64,000 nucleotides of DNA. Origin: Sinotaia quadrata (taxonomy: Eukaryota; Mollusca; Gastropoda; Architaenioglossa; Viviparidae). The notes beneath the pieces were generated by a model. That model was not told the origin of the DNA. It saw only the letters and a list, made by a program, of their open reading frames with translations, and made no database searches. Location of the stretch: contig CM054182.1 of assembly GCA_028829895.1 (NCBI GenBank), positions 16,698,001-16,762,000 of the forward strand. Direction: 5' to 3'. Shown piece by piece: positions 25,793 through 36,693 of the stretch. Within the stretch, counting starts at the first letter, position 1; each line of letters starts with the position of its first letter. Both the position numbers and the translations under genes were made by a program.

Positions 25793-26707
25793 ATAGGAGA
25801 TTGGTTCAGCACAACAGTGGGAGTCAGACAAGGCTGCTTACTTTCGCCTATTCTCTTCAACATCTTCTTTAAAAGAATCATGACAGATATTTCTGGAAGA
25901 CCATGAAGGAACTGTCAGTATTGGATGTAGAACAATAACGAACTTACGCTTTGCTGATGACATCGATGGCCTTGCAGGAAATGAGGAGCTAGCTCCATTA
26001 GTGGAAAAACTGGACAGGACAGCTACTGCTTTTGGTATGGAAATCAGTGCAGAGAAGATCAAATTGATGACCAACAACACAAGTGGCATTGGCAATGACA
26101 TCATGATTGTTGATCAGAAATTGGAAATAGTTAACAAATTCAAGTACATAGGAGCCATCATGACAGACGAGGGATCAAAACCTGAAATATTGTCCAGGAT
26201 TGCGATGACAATGACAGCAATGGCAAAGCTGAAGACATCTTAGTAAGCTCAAAGATCAGACTGAAGCGCTCTTTGGTTGTATCTGTGTTTTTATATGCAT
26301 GTGAGTCATGGACCCTCACAGTGGATCTCGAAAGTGATACAAGCTACTGAAATGAGATGCTTTCAAGACTGCTTGGCATTTCGTATAGAGATCATGTCAC
26401 GAATGAGGAAATGGGAAACAGAATTAGGCAAGCCATTGGGCCCTATGAAGAGTTATTGGCCATTGTGAAAAAACGCAAAATGAAATGGTATGGGCATATC
26501 ACACGATTAACAGGGCTTGCCAAGACAATCATGAAAGATACTGTGCAAGGAGGACGAAAGAGAGGAAGACAGAGGAAAAGATGGGAGGATAACATTTCAG
26601 AGTGGACAGGACTGAAACTGAGCAATACGGTAAGATTAGCAAAGAACAAAATGGAATGGAGGAAACTGGTTGTCAGATCATCAGTAGTGCACCAACGGTC
26701 GACAAGA
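25793..26707 (+). mobile_element. LINE reverse transcriptase, 3' part, frameshifted
   Basis: The frames in order read GVRQGCLLSPILFNIF (RT palm motif), then FADDID with the catalytic FADD at 25950-25961, then AFGMEISAEKIKLMTNN, FKYIGAIMTDEGSKPEILSR, FLYACESWTLTVDLE, MLSRLLGISYRDHVTNEE, and finally KRKMKWYGHITRLTGLAKT and RGRQRKRWEDNISEWTGL. This is the second half of the RT domain plus the C-terminal region of a non-LTR element of the type widespread in invertebrates and labelled endonuclease-reverse transcriptase. The short tetranucleotide tail after 26707 would suit an RTE-like clade, but I am not sure of the clade. The endonuclease and the N-terminal RT are missing (5' truncation), and the reading frame changes at least three times, so it is inactive. 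Confidence 0.92.
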
Positions 26708-26786
26708 CTAATAGATAGATTGATGGATGGATGGATAAATAGATAGATAGATACATAGATAAATAAATAGATAGATAGATAGATTT
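26708..26786. repeat. (GATA)n/(GATG)n tail of the LINE
   Basis: Tetranucleotide tract starting directly after the LINE coding remnant, consistent with a 3' microsatellite tail. Confidence 0.85.
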
Positions 26787-27395
26787 TATTGGCTTGAGTT
26801 GATAGTATTTACAGTCGTAGAAACAGGCTATATTTCACTATTTTGCTAGCTTTAGTTTTCATTATTTAGTCACAGAAACAAGCTATATTTCTCTGGCTTT
26901 GGTTGACATTATTTACAGTCAGAGAAATAGGCTATTTATTACAATAGTTTTGGTTGACGTCATTCACAGTTACAGAAAAAGACTATATTTTGCTAACTTT
27001 AGTTTTCATTATTTAAAGTCATAGAAACAGACTATATTTCTCTGGCTTTAGTTTACATTATTTACGGTCACAGAGCCTTGGTTGACACTATTTATTTATA
27101 TTCACAATCCTAGCCGATGCTTAGCTACTTTCAGTTTTTATTGCTCAAAGTCATAGTCACAGCCGATAAAGTGCTAGCTTATATTCATTTTATTTAGCCA
27201 TTGAAGCAGCCAGTACTTAGCTTTCTGTAGTCAATATTATTTACAACCAGGGTCATAGCCGATATTTATTATTTACAGCATAATCATACTGAGATAGCCT
27301 TAATTCATATTGTTTACAGTGTTAAACTAAAAATTGAATTTTAGTTTAAAATATTTATTGTGAAAAACACACTCGATACGCATTTTTATTGCAAG
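26787..27395. repeat. Degenerate ~60-bp minisatellite
   Basis: Diverged copies with CACAGAAACAAGCTATATTT and GCTTTAGTTTTCATTATTTA, fading to single-copy AT-rich sequence by 27350. Confidence 0.65.
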
Positions 27396-28110
27396 AATAA
27401 TTATTTCATTTAGTTTTGTAATACTTTCACATTTACCTACTATCAAACCCGTTAGTTTTATGACACTTTCACATTTTCCTACTGTCAAACCCTTTAGTTT
27501 TATGACACTTTCACATTTTCCTACTGTCAAACCCTTTAGTTTTATGACACTTTCACATTTTCCTACTGTCAAATCCTTTAGTTTTATAACACTTTCACTA
27601 TTTATTTAGTGAAACCTTTTAGCCTTATAACACTTTCTCATTTATGCACTGTAAAACCCTTTAGTTTTATAATACTTTCACATTTACCTCATGTTAAAAT
27701 CTATAGTTTTATAATGCATTCATATTTAACTCCTGTCAAACCCTTCAGTTTTATAATACTTTCAAATTTACCTACTGTGCAACCCTTTAGTTTTATAATA
27801 CTTTCACATTTTCCGACTGTCAAACACTTTATTTTTATAATGCTTTCACATTTACCTACTGTCAAACCCTTTAGTTTTCTAATACTTTCACATCTACCTA
27901 CTGTCAAACCACCCAGTTTTATAATAATTTCACATTTACCTCCTGTCAAACCCTTTAGCTTGATAACACTTTCACATTTATCTACTGTCAAACCCTTTAA
28001 TTTTATAATACATTCACATTTATCTATTGTCAAAACCGTTAGTTTTATAATTCTTTGACAGTTACATATTGCCAGTCCCTTTAGTTTCATTATACTTTGT
28101 TATTTACCTA
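27396..28110. repeat. 42-bp minisatellite, left part
   Basis: About sixteen copies of a unit with TTTATAATACTTTCACATTT and ACCTACTGTCAAACCC. 42 is a multiple of three, so both strands stay open with 14-residue peptide repeats, which I consider artefacts. The same array resumes at 28750 beyond a mitochondrial insertion. Confidence 0.95.
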
Positions 28111-28114
28111 CTTT

Positions 28115-28213
28115 ACCAAACATCCAATACCTAAACTTCAAACCCTAATGTACCAAAATAATTCAAACCCACAAAACAATAACAAAGACAAGCTCAATAA
28201 AACCAACCCTAAT
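28115..28213 (-). pseudogene. nad4: Start of nad4 in the mitochondrial insertion
   Basis: Hydrophobic reading from an ATT overlapping the nad4L stop (SVGFIELVFVIVLWVWIILV). An overlap of nad4L with nad4 is usual in animal mitochondrial DNA. Supported mainly by position. Confidence 0.55.
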
Positions 28214-28509
28214 CTTTCTGAGATGAAAATCTTCTAACGTAATCACCCCCCCCCCCCCATCCGTACCCGAATCATAAAAGCAAAATGGACAACCCTAAAC
28301 TAGTTTCACATGTCCCAAAGTAATAAAAATAAAAGAACCCTCCCCAACCAAAGCTTATTTAACAACAAAAATAATATAACAAACAAATTAAAAGTTATAG
28401 CCTCTAATCTTAAAAGAATCCTTAACAAATGCTTATGTTGTAAAATTAAAGCTAACACAGATATTAAAACCCCTATAATGCAAACTAAAGTCAAATAAAA
28501 TAATTTAAT
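28209..28509 (-). pseudogene. nad4L: nad4L copy with frameshifts
   Basis: NADH dehydrogenase subunit 4L, a small membrane subunit of complex I. Seen on the minus strand: QHKHLLRILLSLEAMTFNLF (mitochondrial code), then in a shifted frame FGTCETSLGLSILL, then after another shift MIRV and DYVSSFSSQKD before TAG. These are the characteristic nad4L blocks in the right order. Total length 301 nt, one off a multiple of three. An ATT start near 28509 is likely. Confidence 0.88.
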
Positions 28510-28534
28510 AAGTACACCAAACCATCCTAAGCCA

Positions 28535-28606
28535 TTAAGAGAATCGAACACTTCGAACACTTCAAATTTATTTTCAAGACAAATTTTCAACATGATAATG
28601 ACTCAA
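28535..28606 (-). tRNA. trnS2: Mitochondrial trnS(UGA) copy, probably inactive here
   Basis: 72 nt that fold as a tRNA: acceptor TTGAG pairs with CTTAA, the anticodon stem TTTGT pairs with ATAAA around the loop CTTGAAA with anticodon TGA, and a T-arm GTTCGATTC follows. Its place between cob and nad4L is the standard one in many molluscs. As a nuclear copy it is unlikely to function. Confidence 0.7.
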
Positions 28607-28745
28607 TTTAAAAATCCAAAATTTTTATCTCATAACCAATATAAAATTAAATTTAATAAAAAAAATATTTTAAAAAAATACATAACAGTAAACTTGACCA
28701 ATCCATGAAAAAAGGCATTTCTACAGGACAGCTAACAATTCATGT
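28607..28745 (-). pseudogene. cob: cob 3' end in the mitochondrial insertion
   Basis: Minus-strand reading gives CPVEMPF, then after a one-base shift WIGQVYCYVFF, then after another FFLLNLILYWLWDKNF. PVExP, IGQ and a WxWDK end are hallmarks of the cytochrome b C-terminus in protostomes. Only the last ~40 residues are present, with two frameshifts. Confidence 0.8.
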
Positions 28746-28749
28746 GAAA

Positions 28750-29085
28750 ATTAAGTTTTATGTTTTCACATTTACCTACTGTCAAACCTTTAGTTTTATA
28801 ACATTTTCACAATTATCTAATGTCAAACCTTTTAATTTTATAATACTTTCACATTTACGTACTGTCAAACTCTTTCGGTTTATAACACTTTCACATTTAC
28901 CTACTGTCGAATCGTTAATTTTATAACACTTTCACACATATGTACTGTCAAACCCTTTCTTGTTACAACACTTTCACACATATGTACTGTCAAACCCTTT
29001 CTTGTTACAACACTTTCACACATATGTACTGTCAAACCCTTTCTTGTTATAATACTTTCACATTTATTTACGGTCAATCCCTATA
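28750..29085. repeat. 42-bp minisatellite, right part
   Basis: Seven or eight copies of the same family as 27396-28110. Three of them (28925-29050) form a fresh near-identical subgroup with CATATGTACTGTCAAACCCT. Confidence 0.94.
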
Positions 29086-29129
29086 TTTGATGGTAGATGG
29101 ACAAGAAAACACTTTACTTTTTTATGACT

Positions 29130-29490
29130 CCTATAATATGTATGAGCATACAGTAAGTAAACGCGTCACATGATTTTGACTTATATGATATGTATAATCA
29201 TGCAGTAAGTAAACGCCTGACATGACTAAGACGCATAATATTTGTATATTTGCGGTAAATAAACGCGTCACATGATTTGGACTTGTATAGTATGTGTATA
29301 CAGTAAATAAACATGTGTCATGGTTAGGACTTGTATAGTATGTGTATGCATGCAGTAAATAAACATGTGTCATGGTTTGAGTTGTATAGTATGCGTATGC
29401 ATGCAGTAAGTAAATATCTGATGTGATTGTGACATATAATATATATATTCAGTAAGTATACACGTGACGCGATTATACGTATAATATATG
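29130..29490. repeat. ~53-bp minisatellite
   Basis: About seven diverged copies with CAGTAAGTAAACGCGTCACA and GACTTGTATAGTATGTGTAT. Confidence 0.85.
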
Positions 29491-29854
29491 TGTATGCAGT
29501 ATCTGTTTATTTCGAGAGTTGAGTGGAGTGTATGTTTGTGTGCTTTTTTGTATGAGATGACAGTATTTGTACGCATATCTTTTAAAGAAAATTTGTATGT
29601 TTGACCAACAGTCCAATCCAAATGTTTTCTCTTTACATTCGAAATCTTTTTTCTGTTTTCTCCCACCAATCAAATCTGTTCTTATTCACAAATCAAACAT
29701 TTATTCCTCTCCATAAATCCTCTCTTGGGATCTCATAAAAATGTTTTTGTATAAATCATCATCGTCGTCGTCATCATCATCATCATATTTGTCTGGAATA
29801 TTGCAAACAATAAATAATAATAAAAATGTTTTAATATGTCCCGTCGTTTATGGA
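29491..29854. other. Single-copy stretch with a short (CAT)n tract
   Basis: Unique sequence apart from a CAT/CGT trinucleotide tract at 29757-29788. Confidence 0.5.
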
Positions 29855-29865
29855 TAATTTATTTT

Positions 29866-30045
29866 CTTTATGTACTCATACAATGTCCTATTTCTTTATG
29901 TACTCATACAATGTCCTATTTCTTTATGTACTCATACAATGTCCTATTTCTTTATGTACTCATACAATGTCCTATTATTTTATGTACTCATACAATGTCC
30001 TATTTCTTTATGTACTCATATAATGTCCTATTTCTTTGTTACTAT
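29866..30045. repeat. 28-bp minisatellite
   Basis: Six near-identical copies of TTTATGTACTCATACAATGT plus CCTATTTC. Confidence 0.96.
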
Positions 30046-30069
30046 GATTATAATCATAATATAATTATA

Positions 30070-30470
30070 CTACTAATGTACTTAGTGTCCACTACAAGAT
30101 AATGCTTATCCTCTAATATATGGAGTGCCCATTACACGATATCGATTGACCTACTAATGTTGCGAGTGTCCTTTACATGATAATGTTGTCCTACTAATGT
30201 GGTATTGTCCTGCCAATGTGCTGAAAGTCTAATGCTAGATAATTCTTGATTGAATAATTGACCTACTAATTATGTACTGCGAACTCACTACGAGATAATG
30301 ATTGTCCTACTAATTATGTACTGAGCACTCACTACGAGATAATGATTGTCCTACTAATTATATACTGAAAATTAATTACGAGATGAAGATTGTCGTACTA
30401 ATTATGTACTGAGAATTCATTATTACGAGTCCACTATGAAATTTATAAATATCATCTTCAGTACAAGGTA
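30070..30470. repeat. Degenerate ~50-bp minisatellite
   Basis: Diverged copies with GAGATAATGATTGTCCTACT and AATTATGTACTGAGAACTCA. Probably shares ancestry with the 28-bp array to the left (TGTCCTA motif). Confidence 0.75.
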
Positions 30471-30499
30471 AAGTTTGTCCAAGAATATATCAGATATCA

Positions 30500-31012
30500 C
30501 AAGAGGATTGTTGTCTATTAATCTACGAAGTGTCCACAATGATTGTTGTCTATTAATCTATGAAGTGTCCACTATAATTGTTATCTATGAATCTATGAAG
30601 TGTCCTCAATGGTAGTTGCCTATTAATCTATGGAGTTTCCACAATAATTGTTGTCTATTAATCTGTGGAATGTCCACAATAATTGTTGTCTATGAATCTA
30701 TGAAGTGTCCTCAATGATAGTTGTGTCTATTAATCTTTGGAGTGTCCACAGTAATTGTTGTCTATTAATCTATGGAGTTTCCACAATAATTGTTGTCTAT
30801 TAATCTGTGGAGTGTCTACAATAATTGTTGTCTATTAATCTATAGAGTTTCAAAATAATTGTTGTCTATTAATCTATGGAGTTTCCACAATAATTGGTGT
30901 CTATTAATCTATGGAGTTTCCACAATAATTGTTGTCTATGGAGTTTCCACAATAATTGTTGTCTATTAATCTATGGAGTTTCCACAATAATTGTTGTCTA
31001 TTAATCTATCGT
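30500..31012. repeat. 35-bp minisatellite
   Basis: About fourteen copies with TTGTTGTCTATTAATCTATG and GAGTTTCCACAATAA. Confidence 0.94.
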
Positions 31013-31430
31013 GGTCCAAAATCCAGATAACTAGCGATAACGAAACGAGTGTTCAATAATTTTATGACAGTCCTACTAATGTATCGAAATGTATAATGTC
31101 TATTAAAAGATAATTACTATCATAATATTATACAGAAAGTTCACTATTGTAGAATTAATTATTGTTCTGGTAATCTGCTACGCTTTCGTTATAATATATA
31201 TTAATTGATTTTCAAAACTATTGTCTTAATAATTCTAGAAAGCATGCTTAAACGCGACAATGGAGTGAAATTTATAATCTTTATAAGCCATAACACTTGC
31301 GATTTTATAACACAATATCTTTCGATAAAACTTTTCAATCAAGTTTTGTGAGAATTATCATCAGTTATTCTTTTTTCCCCCTAAATGTGATTTATGACAG
31401 AGTAGTTCTTTTAATGCAAGAACTACGATT
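31013..31430. other. AT-rich single-copy stretch
   Basis: Nothing recognised. Confidence 0.5.
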
Positions 31431-31735
31431 GAACCTGTGAGAATGCGCGTTGCTCAATGCATGGACTGTGATTAAAGACTGTGAGACAGAGTGTTGTTCA
31501 ATGCATGGACTGTGATTCAAGGATGTGAGACTGTGTTGTTCAATGCATGGACTGTGATTCAAAGCTGTGAGACAGAGTGTTGTTCAATGCATGGGCTGTG
31601 ATTCAAGGCTGTGAGACAGTGTTGTTCAATGCATGAACTGTAATTCAAGGCTGTGAGACAGCGAGTTGTTCAATGTATGGACTGCAACTTCTGTGAAACA
31701 GAACGTTGTTCAGTGCATTAACTGTGATTAAAGAC
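31431..31735. repeat. ~43-bp minisatellite
   Basis: Seven copies with TTGTTCAATGCATGGACTGT and GTGAGACAGAG. Confidence 0.9.
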
Positions 31736-31739
31736 GGTG

Positions 31740-32155
31740 AAACAACGTGTTGTTCATGAAGTGCGACATAAGACTGAGAGACAGAACGTTGTGTTGCTCA
31801 TGAAGTGCGTCTTAAGACAGAGACAGGAAAGAGACAGAACATTGTGTTGTTCATGAAGTGCATCTTAAGACTGAGAGACAGAACGTTGTGTTGTTCATGA
31901 AGTGCATCTTAAGACTGAGAGACAGAACGTTGTGTTGTTCATGAAGTGCTACTTAAGGCTGAGAGACAGCATGTTGTACATGAAGCGCTACTTAAGGCTG
32001 AGAGACAACATGTTGTACATGAAGCGCTACTTAAGGCTGAGAGACAACATGTACGTGAAGCGCTACTTAAGGCTGAGAGATAACATGTTGTACATGAAGC
32101 GCTACTTAAGGCTGAGAGATAACATGTTGTACTTGAAGTGCGACTTAAGGCATTT
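31740..32155. repeat. ~39-bp minisatellite
   Basis: Ten copies, changing from TGTTGTTCATGAAGTGCATC on the left to GTTGTACATGAAGCGCTACT on the right. It shares GAGACAGA and TTGTTCA with the array before it, so it probably descends from it. Confidence 0.92.
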
Positions 32156-32692
32156 GTCTTTTTAAGTGCGGCACACATTTCTTCGTTCTCATAAATATTT
32201 ATTTTCTTAAACGTGCCGCAATAAACGACTGCAATATTAGGATCTTTAAGAATGGGGAAAGCGCAATAAACCACTGCAGTATTAGGCATATTAACGAATT
32301 TCAGGAAGCGCAACGAATGATTGCCTGAAACAGTTTGCATCTTGAAAGATGCAGAGAGAGAAATAAGTGACTTTCAAGGATGAAAACAGATGCAGAAAGT
32401 CGCTACATGTGACTGGCGTGGCCGACTCAGTATGCTTATCTGCACGCCACTTCTGCTAGTTGAAGAGGTCAAGGAATACCAATGGACGCTTTCAATTCTT
32501 GCGGTCGATTTACCTTGATAGTTCTCTCCCTTGATACAGATTGCGTTGTTCTGTTCAACTGATCCTCCTCCCTCCTTCACCCCCATTTTCAAACGGAAAC
32601 AGTTTCGAATGTCTGCATCAGTTCTTTATGCCGCTCTTTTTTTCTCTCCTCAATTTATGTCTTTTCCTCATCTATTTCTCATCTTTGTGTGC
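32156..32692. other. Single-copy stretch, nothing recognised
   Basis: Unique sequence without coding signature on either strand. Confidence 0.45.
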
Positions 32693-32834
32693 TTTCTCTC
32701 TCTCTCTCTCTCTTATTCACAATTACTTACTGTCGTTCTCTCTTTTTCGTTTACGCTCATTCTTTCAATCACTCTTTCACCCGTTCTCATTCTTTTCTCT
32801 ATTTCCCTCTGCTAGTCATTTTCATTCTCTTTCA
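32693..32834. repeat. Pyrimidine-rich low-complexity tract
   Basis: TC repeats followed by loose TTCATTCTTT-type sequence. Confidence 0.75.
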
Positions 32835-33200
32835 TACACAAAAACACACAAACACACACATACACGCGCGCGCGCGCGAACGCACACACACACACTATTT
32901 CACACACACACACACAAACATACACACACACACACACACACACTATTTCACACACAAACACCCACTCTCTCTACACTTGACACAACTAGCATCGTATGTT
33001 TACCGACTCACACACACATTTATTGTTACACACGTACATTTACTTACACATACACTTATGACACATTTACCGACACATGCATTTACTCTCACACACACAC
33101 ATTTACCGACACACGCATTTACTCTCACACACACACATTTACCGACACACGCATTTACTCTCACACATACATTTACTGACTCGCGTTTTTACTGACTCTC

Positions 33201-33255
<55 letters not shown>

Positions 33256-33415
33256 CACACATTTACTGACTCACATTTACACACACATTTACTGACTGAC
33301 ACATTTACTGACACAAACACACACATTTACTATCTCACAAACATTTACTGACATTTACACACACATTCATTGACACATTTACTGAAACACACATACACAT
33401 TTACTAACACACACA
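32835..33415. repeat. AC-rich microsatellite/minisatellite complex
   Basis: AC tracts, a CG run at 32864-32879, and repeats of ACACATTTACTGACTC and GCATTTACTCTCACACACAC. Overlapping Thr/His-rich open frames are artefacts. The CG/AC part can form Z-DNA. Confidence 0.95.
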
Positions 33416-34200
33416 ACGACTGCATAATATCTTAGTGACATCGTCTCGCGTGCTTTCTGTTGGTGTAAAGCCTTCCGGGGGAATAAAAGTTTCTTTATGT
33501 ATTTTTTTTCCTCACAAATTGCTTGTAATTTTACTTCATTTTAAAAGACAGAAAGAAAGAGGAGAGAAAGTTGTTAAGCAAATAAAAAGAAACGTCATAT
33601 GGAGGGTCGGGGTGGGCCGACTTCAAGTCATAGCAATAAATGCCTCCTTGCGGTTTCGCGTGCAATGGAAATCTTATTGCCGAGTAATTTTTATCTGTTC
33701 GTGTAATTTATATCTGTTCGCGTAATTTATATCTATTCGTGTAATTTATATCAATTCATGATTCGCGAGCTGCCTAGCAGTGCACTGTGTACGATTGAGT
33801 TGCTCGCAAACGATCGTAAAACTGCAAACAATAGGCGGGTCCTTGCATATGGAATAAAACGGATTGCCAACAGCTCAGCGGTGTTCTTCGAAGTCTTTAC
33901 AGAAAGACTGAAAGACAGAGCGAAGGTGAAATAAAACACCTAGATGTAAAAAGAAAGAATGGCTGAATAAACAAATAAATATAACAGAGATAACACATTG
34001 ATTTGTGGTGTGCATTTAAGGTGGAAGCTTTGCTATATTGACGAATGTTTGAATTGGAAGTTAATCTGACGTCAATATTTCGCAAAGACACTTAGTTCAC
34101 ACGAAGTCTGTAGCGTTAGATTTACCTCCCGTTTGAAAAAGTTGTAGGCAAATGGGGGTGTCTACTGCAACCAATAAAACTACGAGTGTGATCAATAACA
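33416..34200. other. Single-copy stretch with a small 19-bp repeat
   Basis: Four copies of GTGTAATTTATATCTGTTC-like sequence at 33690-33760. A TGACGTCA palindrome occurs near 34068. No gene recognised. Confidence 0.5.
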
Positions 34201-34204
34201 TTAG

Positions 34205-34498
34205 TTGCTGTATCGAGTAAACAACACTGACGTCAGTAAATCTAGTAGTGTTATCAGTAAAATAGTGTAATCAGTAAATCTAGTAGTGTTATCAGTAAAA
34301 ATAATAGTGTAGTCAGTAAATCTAGTAGTGTTATCAGTAAAAATAATAGTGTAGTCAGTAAATCTAGTAGTGTTATCAGTAAAAATAATAATGTAGTCAG
34401 TAAATCTAGTAGTGTTATCAGTAAAAATAATAGTTAGTAAATCTAGTAGTGTTATCAGTAAAAATAATAGTGTAATCAGTAACACTGGAAGTATAGTC
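34205..34498. repeat. 42-bp minisatellite
   Basis: Seven copies with AGTAAATCTAGTAGTGTTAT and CAGTAAAAATAATAGTGTAG, with small indels in two copies. The minus-strand open frame is a repeat artefact. Confidence 0.95.
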
Positions 34499-35080
34499 AT
34501 TAATCCTGCAAGCCATTTGAATTAAATCATTTCTCATGTGGGCATATTAAGTCGGTAGTTAGATTAGTGCAAAGATTTCATTCCTGCTAAATTTAAAGTA
34601 CAAATTATGGATTCCTAATGTGGACAGCATATAAACCACCATATAAAACATTTGTTGAAAATTAATTACTTTTAATTACTGTTCTCTTCTCTTTTCTCTC
34701 TCTCTCTCTGCCTCTGTCTCTCTCAAGTCTCAAGGTTAGAAAAGTATACGAATCTTAGCAATAGTTTTATGACTGGCGGGATGTGCTTTATTGGATAAAT
34801 AGATGGAGAAAGAGGTCAGGAATATTTATGGATTATAGGAATAGTTTTTTTAGATTGATGGATTGGGAAAATGTATACGTTTTAGTTAAATTTGTCACAG
34901 TATTGCCTCGTCTCAACCAGTCAAGCAGTTAGTTATCAATCAGTCCATTAGGCAACCTCAGTCTATCAATTAGTCCAGTAGGCAATCAATTGATCAGTTA
35001 GCAGATCAATTAATTTTTTAAAATATCAAACTAAAACCGATTCATTTAGTATTATTTACCAAAAATGAAATGAATAAATT
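34499..35080. other. AT-rich single-copy stretch
   Basis: Short TC tract at 34693-34726 and loose AATCAGTCCATTAGGCAA repeats near 34940-35000. No gene seen. Confidence 0.5.
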
Positions 35081-35540
35081 TGTGACACCTCTCTGGGAAC
35101 CATTCACTCGTTATGATTATTATTTATTAATTTAATTTATTAATTTATATAATTTAATTTATTAATTTATATAATTTAATTTATTAATTATTAACATATA
35201 ACTTATTACAAATGATCGATAATCTTAATTTATAGTTATTAATAATTCTCCCACATGACCATTTTCTCACTTTGCGGATTAAAAGGGTGTCGTAAAACAC
35301 TACTCTTTACACAATAATAAGATAAACGTTTTACCATTGCAAAATATCCAGTAGGTGGAAACTTCTTACTAAAGGAGTAATAAAATCTGTCTTTTCTTTA
35401 TATTTAACGAGTCCCCATCCACACATTATTACTCCAATATAAGTTTTAATATATGTGCAAGAAAGTTAATAAATTTAACAATAATTTATTAAATAAACCA
35501 TCAGATATACAACATGTGAATATAATCAAAAGAGCGTTGA
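35081..35540 (+). mobile_element. Unidentified dispersed element, copy A
   Basis: Colinear with 63594-64000. Shared landmarks in order: TGTGAC(A/G)CC at the left end, an ATTATTAATAATTA-rich segment, GAATCTTAATTT-like, TTATTAATAAT, AGATAAAC, GTAGGTGGAAACTTCTTA, TAAAGGAG, AATCTGTC, and AATTTATTAAAT near the right. The TG start resembles a long terminal repeat, but no coding part or matching CA end was found, so the class is open (LTR or non-autonomous DNA element). The right end is uncertain. Confidence 0.65.
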
Positions 35541-35804
35541 CATTTACATCACTTCACAATGTTTGATTAACGCTAGACACTCATTCATTTATCCTAGCAT
35601 AGACATCAGAAGTCAAATTAACATATATATATATATATAAAATCAAGTTCATAGGTATGATTCATCATAGAAATAAGAGTGGAGTTTCAGAGAAATAATT
35701 ATACTCAATGTACATGACCTTTTCAAAGATGGCGGCTGTCGCTGGTATGTGTTAACAATCACGTGGTTTGCAACAAGTCACTATCTTTCTTATTTAGTGT
35801 ATAT
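35541..35804. other. Single-copy stretch with a YY1-like site
   Basis: An (AT)n tract near 35625-35640 and AAGATGGCGGC at 35736-35746, a good match to the YY1 motif. It may still belong to the element to its left. Confidence 0.4.
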
Positions 35805-36330
35805 AGGTATGGTTTCTCTCTTGCAGAGTATTTTAAAATGTGAAGTATTCATATGAGCATGTTTCTGTCTTGCAGTGCATTTTAAATTGTGTTTGTGTTT
35901 ATATATATAACAGGATTATGTCTTGCTGCAGATTTTAAACTGTGGGTTTCTGTCTTGCAGCAGACATTAAATTGTAATGCAATTCCATGTAACATGTTTC
36001 TGATTTGCAATGTAATTTAAATTGTGACGTGATTATATGTAAGGTTTCTGTCTTGCAGCGTAATTTAAATTGTGACATAATTATATGTAAGGTTTCTGTC
36101 TTGCACCATAATTTAAATTGTGACATGGTTATATGTAAGGTTTTTGTCTTGCAATGTAATTTAAATTGTGACATGTATATATGTAACAGGTTTCTGTCTT
36201 ACAGTGGACTTTAAATTGTAATACAATTTCATGTAATGTGTTTCTGTCTTGCAGCATATTTTAAATTGTGATTTGTTTATATGTAACAGGTTTGTATCTT
36301 GTAGTGTCCGTTAAATTCTTGGTTTACACA
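35805..36330. repeat. ~50-bp minisatellite with splice-acceptor-like core
   Basis: About ten copies of a unit with GTTTCTGTCTTGCAG and TTTAAATTGTGACAT. Most copies have a pyrimidine tract followed by CAG, as in a 3' splice site in the BMPER direction. Some copies are mutated (CACC, CAAT). Confidence 0.88.
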
Positions 36331-36611
36331 GTAATTCTCCTTGTTCATCATGACATGTACATCAGACACACATTTCTGCCTTTAGTGGACTTTAAATTAT
36401 CACGTAAAACATATATTAAAAGTGTTACAGCTAAATAAATACACTGATGTCTTTCTCTGATGTCTTTATATGACTGCTTGATTACTTCTGGTATAACACC
36501 CTTAACCAGTGTCAGTAACAAAAAAAAAATCTGAGTTATGACATATTGACGATGTTCATTCTTTTTTCTGGGAGTGCTGTGAGTCTGTACCGAGAAAAGT
36601 CCTCCGAGGGA
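36331..36611. other. Single-copy stretch
   Basis: Nothing recognised. Confidence 0.45.
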
Positions 36612-36664
36612 TGTGTGTGTGTATGTGTGTGTATGTGTGTGTGTGTGTGTGTGTGTTTGTGTGT
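36612..36664. repeat. (GT)n microsatellite
   Basis: GT with two GTAT interruptions, placed just before the 74-bp satellite. Confidence 0.95.
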
Positions 36665-36693
36665 GATCTCGTCAGGGTCGGGGTCATCACCTA

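Larger units (their letters stand above)
28115..28745 (-). pseudogene. Nuclear mitochondrial insertion (cob-trnS-nad4L-nad4)
   Basis: About 630 bp reading on the minus strand as contiguous mitochondrial DNA: end of cob, trnS(UGA), all of nad4L, start of nad4. Peptides appear with the invertebrate mitochondrial code (TGA Trp, ATA Met, AGA Ser). The nad4L frame is broken by small indels, including around a C run at 28246-28258, so this is a non-functional nuclear copy. Both flanks are the same 42-bp minisatellite family, so the fragment entered the array or was captured during break repair. A mitochondrial contig is excluded by the flanking nuclear repeats. Confidence 0.9.

Noticed and set aside
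27609..28090. Overlapping sense and antisense 14-residue repeat proteins
   Set aside because: 42-bp units divisible by three keep both strands open. No start context or domain.
32541..33295. Thr/His-rich open frames over AC repeats
   Set aside because: Translation of an AC microsatellite. No coding context.
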